Assembly: GCA_041674345.1 (NCBI GenBank)
Contig: JBAYVY010000196.1
Span: 1-6,988, forward strand
Direction of reading: 5' to 3'
Length of the DNA: 6,988 nucleotides
Source: JBAYVY01 sp041674345
GTDB lineage: Bacteria > Planctomycetota > Phycisphaerae > Phycisphaerales > Zrk34
The notes below the pieces were generated by a model that saw only the letters and a list, made by a program, of their open reading frames with translations, was not told where the DNA came from and searched no databases. The position numbers were made by a program, and so were the translations under genes. Shown here piece by piece: positions 1 to 6,988 of the stretch (its first letter is position 1; every line of letters begins with the position of its first letter).

Positions 1-132
1 AACCAACACCTGCGCCACCGCCGCATATGCCGAGTAATACGACCGACTCACACTGCTGCGGTAGCATGCACTACCCATCGCTACTCTCGCAGCACGAAAA
101 CTCTCGCGGCTCATTTCGGCCCAAGTCGCCAT
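1..132 (-). CDS. HEPN-domain protein, N-terminal part (runs off left edge)
   Basis: Only the first 44 codons are in the window, reading MATWAEMSRESF to AAVAQVLV. Residues 24-39, YRSSVSRSYYSAYAAV, resemble the core helix of HEPN proteins of the UPF0332/COG1895 kind, whose usual form is Y..AvSRaYYAaфaA-like with the SR-YY pair and small residues on one face; an aromatic W near the start is also typical. HEPN proteins are small all-helical proteins, often toxins or RNases paired with a nucleotidyltransferase antitoxin. Their catalytic R-X4-6-H motif would lie beyond the window, so activity cannot be judged. The ATG is 12 nt after the rpoB stop and in the same frame; that stop blocks upstream extension, and GGGGA at 142-138 is a possible ribosome-binding site. 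This suggests translation from the rpoB message. Codons such as AGA, GTA, AGT and TAT are freer than in rpoB, as expected for an accessory gene. The family call rests on one helix and is made from memory. Confidence 0.6.
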   Translation of the reverse strand, partial: MATWAEMSRESFRAARVAMGSACYRSSVSRSYYSAYAAVAQVLV

Positions 133-144
133 CGCATTCCCCGA

Positions 145-3936
<3,792 letters not shown>

Positions 3937-3938
3937 CG

Positions 3939-3946
3939 ATCACCTC
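3939..3946 (-). promoter_or_regulatory. Strong ribosome-binding site of rpoB
   Basis: GAGGTGAT is an eight-base match to the anti-Shine-Dalgarno end of 16S rRNA. GAGG is followed by six bases before the ATG at 3936. It fixes the rpoB start and rules against the out-of-frame ATG a few bases further upstream (minus strand, about 3952). Confidence 0.8.
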
Positions 3947-4050
3947 GATCATGCGTTAGGAATGCGGAGAAGAATGGGTTGGACCAAAGCCCGCTCGCCC
4001 AAGTTCGGCTACCCGCTTCGTGTTGGAGTAATAGCGTCTCGAAACGGAAC

Positions 4051-4079
4051 AGTATATCCATTGCCTGCCTGCTCCGCAA
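4051..4079 (-). promoter_or_regulatory. Predicted sigma70-type promoter for rpoB
   Basis: On the minus strand, TTGCGG (4079-4074) and TATACT (4056-4051) are separated by exactly 17 bp. The -10 box matches the consensus at five of six positions and the -35 box at its TTG core. Transcription would start near 4044, giving a leader of roughly 108 nt before the rpoB ATG. The element sits inside the 354-bp rplL-rpoB gap and closely resembles the promoter found upstream of rplK. It would let rpoB, and the HEPN-like gene behind it, be expressed apart from the ribosomal genes. The rest of the leader (3947-4043) shows no gene or clear structure. Confidence 0.6.
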
Positions 4080-4194
4080 CACGACGCCATGCGGCAATTC
4101 CGTTCCGACACCATCATCGGACCGGTTTTGCCGCCTAAACCCCGCCGATTCCTACGCAGAACCAGCGGATATGTTCGATTCAACCACTACAATC

Positions 4195-4282
4195 GTGGTT
4201 GGTGAATAGTGATTAGCGGCGGGTGGTTCGCGTCGAAACGGCTCGGAGCCGCCCCATCCGCTATCCGCCAACCCCTATCCAC
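4195..4282. repeat. Degenerate heptamer inverted repeat after rplL
   Basis: Two arms of five G-initial heptamers each (4195-4229 on plus; 4248-4282 on minus) flank an 18-nt spacer. The units are degenerate around GNGGNTN, for example GTGGTTG and GTGAATA on one arm and GTGGATA and GCGGATA on the other. Aligned unit for unit, about 20 of 35 positions match, so the stem is imperfect. The arm nearer rplL ends 8 nt from its stop codon. A compact hairpin (CGGCT, loop CGG, AGCCG; 4239-4251) could form at the tip. The outermost heptamer, 4195-4201, can instead pair with CAACCAC at 4181-4187, so alternative folds are possible. No U-run follows, so this is not a standard intrinsic terminator. It is the weakest member of a set of four. 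Confidence 0.5.
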
Positions 4283-4290
4283 TTCATCAC

Positions 4291-4701
4291 TTACTTCAAC
4301 TCGACTTCCGCGCCGGCTTCCTTCAGCTTGGCGGCCAGGGCCTCGGCCTCGGCCTTGGGCAGGCCTTCCTTGACGGCCTTGCCACCGGCGTCCACCAGGT
4401 CCTTGGCTTCCTTCAGGCCCAGGCCGGTCACTTCGCGGACCACCTTGATGACCTGAATCTTCTTGTCGCCGGCGGCCTTGAGGATGACGTCGAAATTCGT
4501 CTTCTCCTCAGCCGCGGGAGCCGCCGCACCCGCGCCGGCGCCCGCCGCCATCACGACCCCGCCCGCCGCCGGTTCGATGCCGTAGGTTTCCTTCAGATAG
4601 TTGCCCAGATCGACCGCCTGCTTGAGGGTCAAACCGGCCAGCTTGTCGCCCAGTTCCTTGATGTCTGCTGCAAATTCGGACATGGTTCCACTCACTTTCA
4701 T
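4291..4701 (-). CDS. rplL: 50S ribosomal protein L7/L12
   Basis: L7/L12 forms the flexible multimeric stalk of the large subunit, is bound by L10, and recruits and activates translational GTPases. The N-terminal dimerisation and L10-binding helices include LKQAVDLGNYLKETYGI. An Ala/Gly-rich hinge of about 20 residues follows. The C-terminal domain starts at EKTNFDVILKAAGDKK, continues with GLGLKEAKDLVD, and ends EAGAEVELK, very close to E. coli. The chosen ATG (4701, 136 residues) has GGAAGG seven bases upstream. An ATG six codons later (4683, 130 residues, MSEFAADIKEL) matches the usual family N-terminus but has only a poor, close ribosome-binding site. The start is therefore uncertain between the two. 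A longer frame opening at 4731 lacks support because its ATG sits in the loop of a leader hairpin. The gene is next to rplJ, as is usual. Confidence 0.97.
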   Translation of the reverse strand: MKVSGTMSEFAADIKELGDKLAGLTLKQAVDLGNYLKETYGIEPAAGGVVMAAGAGAGAAAPAAEEKTNFDVILKAAGDKKIQVIKVVREVTGLGLKEAKDLVDAGGKAVKEGLPKAEAEALAAKLKEAGAEVELK

Positions 4702-4720
4702 CAATTCGCCTTCCAAGAGG

Positions 4721-4737
4721 TGACCGACCATCGGTCA
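4721..4737 (-). promoter_or_regulatory. Leader hairpin just upstream of the rplL ribosome-binding site
   Basis: TGACCGA and TCGGTCA form a perfect 7-bp stem with a 3-nt loop. On the transcript the stem ends in GGTCA, followed by six bases and then the rplL Shine-Dalgarno GGAAGG. The rplA leader has the same GGTCA-N6-Shine-Dalgarno order. No U-run follows, so a role near translation initiation is more likely than termination; this is inference. A second small stem (CCCC/GGGG, 4743-4754) lies just upstream on the transcript. Confidence 0.45.
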
Positions 4738-4765
4738 TTTAACCCCGCAAGGGGCCAGTCGGAGG

Positions 4766-4869
4766 GATTTATGATTTTCGATTTATGATTTTCGATTTGG
4801 CTCCGCGATCCACGATGTGCCGCCGGCATGGGCTTCAAATCGAAAATCGCAAATCACAAATCGAAAATT
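4766..4869. repeat. Heptamer inverted repeat (GATTTNN) between rplJ and rplL
   Basis: The left arm, 4766-4800, is five uninterrupted heptamers of the form GATTTNN (GATTTAT and GATTTTC alternating, ending GATTTGG). The right arm, 4835-4869, is five heptamers of the complementary form NNAAATC, with the last one ending in TT. They flank a 34-nt GC-rich spacer. A perfect 13-bp stem forms between 4787-4799 and 4836-4848, and aligned unit for unit about 27 of 35 positions match. The right arm begins, on the transcript, 3 nt after the rplJ stop codon. The AT-rich repeats contrast with the GC-rich genes. The transcript would form a long imperfect hairpin between rplJ and rplL. Confidence 0.85.
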
Positions 4870-4872
4870 CCC

Positions 4873-5415
4873 TTACGCCGCCTTCCCGATCGCCTCGCCT
4901 TTTTCCAGCTTTTCCTCGATGGTTTTGAGGATGCTCGCCAGTTTCGAGCCGGGGCCTTTGATGCCGCTGACCAGTTTGCCGGCGGGGGACAGGATCAACT
5001 GGATGACCTGCGCCTGCGCCTCTTCCCTGGTCGGATACTTGCTCAGTGCTTCGATCTGGTCCGGGCCGAACACCGTGCCGTCCAGAATCGCGCCTTTGAG
5101 CTGAATCTTGTCCAGCTTCTTGGCCCAGGCGATCAGTTCACGGGCGACGTTGACGACGCTCTGGCCGCCGGTGACCAGCGCGGTCGGGCCGGAGATCATG
5201 CTCGTCAACCCGTCAAGTTCCGTCCCCTTGAAGGTGTTGCGCGCCAGCGTGTTTTTCACGACCGTGACCTTGATCTGCTTGGTCGCCAAGTCGTTGCGCA
5301 GTTTGTTGTTATCCAGCGCCTCGATGCCGCGAATGTCGATCAGCAACGCTTCGTTCAGGTCGCCGAAACGCTTGGTATAGACTTTTTGAATCAGGGATTT
5401 AACGGGCTTGCTCAT
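4873..5415 (-). CDS. rplJ: 50S ribosomal protein L10
   Basis: L10 anchors the L7/L12 multimers to 23S rRNA at the base of the stalk, together with L11. The protein has 180 residues, slightly above the common 165-175. The N-terminal RNA-binding domain shows the family pattern MSKPVKSLIQKVYTKRF, ALLIDIRGI, then VTVVKNTLARN (about residues 50-60), followed by SGPTALV and LKGAILDG. The C-terminal helix that carries L7/L12 dimers is LASILKTIEEKLEK. The ATG is the family start. Its ribosome-binding site is modest, with GGTGA only three bases upstream, which is weaker than for rplA or rpoB. In many bacteria L10, with L7/L12, represses its own messenger, but the leader here is occupied by the heptamer repeat and I see no certain L10 site. 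It lies between rplA and rplL in the normal order. Confidence 0.98.
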   Translation of the reverse strand: MSKPVKSLIQKVYTKRFGDLNEALLIDIRGIEALDNNKLRNDLATKQIKVTVVKNTLARNTFKGTELDGLTSMISGPTALVTGGQSVVNVARELIAWAKKLDKIQLKGAILDGTVFGPDQIEALSKYPTREEAQAQVIQLILSPAGKLVSGIKGPGSKLASILKTIEEKLEKGEAIGKAA

Positions 5416-5432
5416 GGTTCACCGCTGTTTCA

Positions 5433-5542
5433 GTTCAAAGTTCAAGGTTCAAGGTTCAAGGTTCAAGGTTCAAAGTTTCGGTCACCGGAGTTGCTCAAGG
5501 TTCCGTTGTTCAACTTTGAACTTTGAACCTTGAACTTGCAAC
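5433..5542. repeat. Heptamer inverted repeat (GTTCAAR) between rplA and rplJ
   Basis: The left arm, 5433-5474, is six exact tandem heptamers, GTTCAAA at both ends and GTTCAAG four times between. The right arm, 5508-5542, is five units of the complement: three exact (TTTGAAC twice, CTTGAAC once, 5515-5535) flanked by two degenerate ones. Positions 5461-5474 and 5522-5535 are perfectly complementary over 14 bp. The right arm directly abuts the rplA stop codon at 5543. The 33-nt spacer holds further degenerate copies such as GTTTCGG. Almost the whole 127-bp gap is made of this element, leaving about 17 nt before the rplJ start. Confidence 0.88.
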
Positions 5543-6223
5543 TCATACAGCGACAAGCACACCCGGCGTCATCGTGCCCGACATGCTGACCTTCTTGATG
5601 TATTGACCCTTGGAGCTCGCCGGCTTGGCCCGCTGGATCACATGGATGAAAAACTCGGCGTTGTCCTTCAACTGCTCGGCGGTGAACGACAATTTGCCGA
5701 TCACCGCATGCACGTTGCCGCCGGCGTCGTTGCGGTATTCCACCTTGCCCGCGGCGTATTCCTTCACCGCCGCCGCGACATCCGGCGTCACCGTCCCGCT
5801 CTTCGGAGAAGGCATCAGCCCCTTCGGACCCAGCGTCTTGCCCAGCTTGCTGACCACTCGCATCATGTCCGGGCTGGCGATGGCGACATCAAACTCAAAC
5901 CAACCGGTTTCGATCTTTTTGACCAGTTCTTCCCCGCCGGCTTCAATCGCGCCGGCCGCCTTGGCTCCCTCGACCTTATCGACGTTACAGAACGCGATCA
6001 CCCGCTTGGATTTGCCGATGCCGTGCGGCAGCGACACCGAGCCGCGAATCAACTGGTCCGCCTGTTTGGGGTCGATGCCCAGATGAAGGCACAATTCAAT
6101 CGACTGATCGAACTTCGCCTTGGCGAAACCCTTGATCTTCGCAACCGCCTCGGTCAGCGGATAGACCTGATCGCGGTCCGGCACCTTTTCCAAATCGCCT
6201 CGAAAACGCTTGCCGTGGGCCAT
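5543..6223 (-). CDS. rplA: 50S ribosomal protein L1
   Basis: L1 binds helices 76-78 of 23S rRNA and forms the mobile stalk that guides deacylated tRNA out of the E site. The protein has 226 residues, against 234 in E. coli, and is complete. The L1 signature spans about residues 125-146, with LGKTLGPKGLMPSPKSGTVT. Other family landmarks are FDQSIELCLHLGIDPKQADQ (38-57), SLPHGIGKSKRV (64-75), FDVAIASPDMMRVV (111-124), VEYRNDAGGNVHAVIGK (161-177) and KGQYIKKVSMSGTMTPGV near the end. The start is fixed by a strong ribosome-binding site, AGGAGG, seven bases before the ATG. L1 often represses the L11-L1 messenger by binding a mimic of its rRNA site; I could not identify such a site with confidence. 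The gene follows rplK after a 171-bp repeat-filled gap. Confidence 0.99.
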   Translation of the reverse strand: MAHGKRFRGDLEKVPDRDQVYPLTEAVAKIKGFAKAKFDQSIELCLHLGIDPKQADQLIRGSVSLPHGIGKSKRVIAFCNVDKVEGAKAAGAIEAGGEELVKKIETGWFEFDVAIASPDMMRVVSKLGKTLGPKGLMPSPKSGTVTPDVAAAVKEYAAGKVEYRNDAGGNVHAVIGKLSFTAEQLKDNAEFFIHVIQRAKPASSKGQYIKKVSMSGTMTPGVLVAV

Positions 6224-6229
6224 AAAAGC

Positions 6230-6235
6230 CCTCCT
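6230..6235 (-). promoter_or_regulatory. Ribosome-binding site of rplA
   Basis: AGGAGG followed by GCTTTT-type spacing gives a consensus Shine-Dalgarno about six to seven bases before the ATG at 6223. It is the strongest site among the ribosomal genes here and follows directly on the leader hairpin. Confidence 0.8.
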
Positions 6236-6242
6236 TTCGTCT

Positions 6243-6265
6243 GACCGGCCCTCTAGTCGCCGGTC
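6243..6265 (-). promoter_or_regulatory. Leader hairpin just upstream of the rplA ribosome-binding site
   Basis: GACCGGC (6243-6249) and GCCGGTC (6259-6265) form a perfect 7-bp GC-rich stem with a 9-nt loop. On the transcript it ends in GGTC followed by A, then six bases, then the rplA Shine-Dalgarno. The hairpin before rplL has the same GACCG...CGGTC(A) theme and the same six-base distance. There is no U-run, so termination is unlikely. A shared regulator or ribosome-access effect is possible but unproven. Confidence 0.45.
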
Positions 6266-6299
6266 GTGACTCCCACTGTTGTCATGCCCGTGGTCAGGC

Positions 6300-6392
6300 G
6301 ATTACCGATTTCTGATTTGGGATTTCTGATTTGCGGACCACACTGGGGGGACATCTTCAAAATCAGACATCAGAAATCAGCCATCAGAAATC
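6300..6392. repeat. Heptamer inverted repeat (GATTTNN) between rplK and rplA
   Basis: The left arm, 6300-6334, is five heptamers beginning GATT (one GATTACC, then GATTTCT, GATTTGG, GATTTCT, GATTTGC). The right arm, 6358-6392, is five complementary-form heptamers ending ATC (AGAAATC twice, plus variants AGACATC, AGCCATC and CAAAATC). A 23-nt spacer separates them. Two perfect 10-bp stems (6307-6316 with 6383-6392, and 6321-6330 with 6369-6378) are separated by a symmetrical 4 x 4 mismatch, exactly 14 nt apart on each arm. The right arm begins, on the transcript, 2 nt after the rplK stop codon. Confidence 0.85.
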
Positions 6393-6394
6393 TC

Positions 6395-6820
6395 TTATCC
6401 TTCTACGACCACACCCATGCTCCTCGCCGTGCCCTCGATCACCCGGCAGGCCGCCTCTTCGCTGGATGAGTTCATGTCCGCCCGCTTTTCCTTGACGATG
6501 GCCAGTATCTGCGCCCGGGTGATCTTGCCGACCTTGTCCTTGTTCGGCACACCGCTGCCCTTCTCGATCTTGGCCGCGTCCTTAATCATCACGCTGGCCG
6601 GCGGGGCCTTGATCTCGAAGCTGAAACTGCGATCCTGATAAACCGTAATCACGCAGCCGACGACCTTGCCTTGGAGCGAAGCGGTGGCCGCGTTGAATTG
6701 CTGGATGAACTGGCCGGGGTTCACGCCGTTCTGGCCCAAAGCCGGACCAATCGGCGGAGCGGGCGTCGCCTTACCACCGGGTGCCTGAATCTTGAACTGT
6801 TTGGTAATGACCTTGGCCAT
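6395..6820 (-). CDS. rplK: 50S ribosomal protein L11
   Basis: L11 binds the GTPase-associated centre of 23S rRNA beside the L10-L7/L12 stalk and takes part in factor binding and in the stringent response through RelA. The protein has 141 residues, the normal length (E. coli 142). The N-terminal domain has the proline-rich helix APPIGPALGQNGVN (about residues 21-34), where thiostrepton and micrococcin act. The C-terminal rRNA-binding domain includes KVGKITRAQILAIVKEKRAD and ends with the family signature around AACRVIEGTARSMGV. The ATG is preceded by AGGA seven bases upstream. It is the first gene of the rplKAJL group and has its own promoter about 80 nt upstream. The upstream genes often found here (secE, nusG) are not visible in the 168 bases to the window edge. 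Confidence 0.99.
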   Translation of the reverse strand: MAKVITKQFKIQAPGGKATPAPPIGPALGQNGVNPGQFIQQFNAATASLQGKVVGCVITVYQDRSFSFEIKAPPASVMIKDAAKIEKGSGVPNKDKVGKITRAQILAIVKEKRADMNSSSEEAACRVIEGTARSMGVVVEG

Positions 6821-6838
6821 GTTGGGTTCCTGCTTCTG

Positions 6839-6886
6839 TTTACTTCCGGGGGTGCTTACTTCCGGGGGTGCTTACTTCCGGGGGCG
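6839..6886. repeat. Three tandem copies of a 16-bp unit in the rplK leader
   Basis: The unit (plus strand) is CTTACTTCCGGGGGTG, present at 6839-6854, 6855-6870 and 6871-6886, with one mismatch in each of the first and last copies. It lies wholly in the predicted 5' leader of rplK, between the transcription start near 6893 and the ribosome-binding site. On the minus strand each copy carries a TAA, and because 16 is not a multiple of three these stops fall in all three frames. Each transcript copy also holds GGAAG, a partial Shine-Dalgarno. It may be simple slippage or a regulatory leader. Confidence 0.9.
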
Positions 6887-6899
6887 AATCGAGCCGTGT

Positions 6900-6928
6900 A
6901 GTGTAACACCATCTCCCTCTGCCTGCAA
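6900..6928 (-). promoter_or_regulatory. Predicted sigma70-type promoter for rplK
   Basis: On the minus strand, TTGCAG (6928-6923) and TACACT (6905-6900) are 17 bp apart, and TGT precedes the -10 box as in extended -10 promoters. The expected start near 6893 gives a leader of about 73 nt. The form is nearly that of the rpoB promoter (TTGCGG, 17 bp, TATACT), so the two lines of evidence support each other. Confidence 0.6.
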
Positions 6929-6950
6929 GGCCCGCAACAGGCCCGCAACA
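6929..6950. repeat. Two tandem copies of an 11-bp unit upstream of the rplK promoter
   Basis: GGCCCGCAACA occurs twice without a gap, immediately upstream of the -35 box. On the minus strand each copy supplies a TTGCGG, identical to the -35 box of the rpoB promoter, so these could be duplicated -35-like or activator sites; two copies may also be chance slippage. The remaining 6951-6988 shows no feature I can support. Confidence 0.6.
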
Positions 6951-6988
6951 GGATCGGGTGCATGACAGTTTTCGCGGGGGGATAGCCG

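Noticed and set aside
4239..4251. Intrinsic terminator after rplL (CGGCT-CGG-AGCCG hairpin)
   Set aside because: On the transcript the stem is followed only by UUUCG, with no real U-run, and the stem is five to six pairs. It may be the tip of the heptamer inverted repeat.
4743..4754. CCCC-GCAA-GGGG hairpin as a terminator between rplJ and rplL
   Set aside because: The stem is only four strong pairs and is followed on the transcript by UUAAAU, not a U-run.
4766..4869. CRISPR-like array
   Set aside because: The units are 7 bp with no spacers between them and sit in two opposite arms, unlike CRISPR direct repeats of 23-45 bp separated by unique spacers.
4828..6244. Plus-strand open frames opposite rplJ (4828-5526) and rplA (5603-6244)
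   Set aside because: Both are antisense shadows of clear ribosomal protein genes, and the first runs into heptamer repeats at its end, translating them as a repeated peptide.
6821..6893. An L1-binding autoregulatory site in the rplK leader
   Set aside because: Such sites are common in this operon, but I could not match the rRNA-like internal loop in the leader; the space is mostly the 16-bp repeats.
6872..6988. A possible C-terminus of an upstream minus-strand gene ending in the 16-bp repeats
   Set aside because: All three minus-strand frames are open from the edge to the repeats, so openness means nothing here. None of the three resembles the end of NusG or SecE, and a good promoter lies in the same stretch.

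Overview
The window is a ribosomal-protein / RNA-polymerase cluster read entirely on the minus strand. From right to left, which is transcription order, it holds rplK (L11), rplA (L1), rplJ (L10), rplL (L7/L12) and rpoB (RNA polymerase beta). The 5' part of an unexpected gene follows, running off the left edge. The ribosomal proteins and RpoB are full length with intact family signatures. The GC-rich coding sequence, an RpoB of 1263 residues, and wide gaps filled with short-unit repeats suggest a Planctomycetota-type bacterium, possibly of the Phycisphaerae. That placement is a hunch from general features; nothing in the window proves it.

Layout: 6951-6988 shows no recognisable gene. A sigma70-like promoter (6900-6928) precedes a leader with three tandem copies of a 16-bp unit, then rplK. 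A second promoter of nearly the same form (TTGCRG, 17-bp spacer, TAYACT) lies at 4051-4079 in the 354-bp rplL-rpoB gap, so rpoB can be expressed separately from rplKAJL. L11 and L1 build the two stalks of the large subunit, and L10 anchors the L7/L12 stalk multimers that recruit translation factors. RpoB forms half of the RNA polymerase active centre.

Two things stand out. First, each of the four gaps after rplK, rplA, rplJ and rplL holds an inverted repeat whose arms are tandem heptamers, mostly five per arm (35 nt). It begins 0-8 nt after the stop codon of the preceding gene. The heptamer differs between gaps (GATTTNN in two, GTTCAAR in one, a degenerate GNGGNTN in one), but the architecture is the same. 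Second, rpoB is not followed directly by rpoC. A frame starting 12 nt after the rpoB stop encodes the N-terminus of what looks like a HEPN-domain protein, a family linked to toxin-antitoxin and RNase systems. Smaller points are a shared leader hairpin before the rplA and rplL ribosome-binding sites, and substitutions at the rifampicin-site positions of RpoB.
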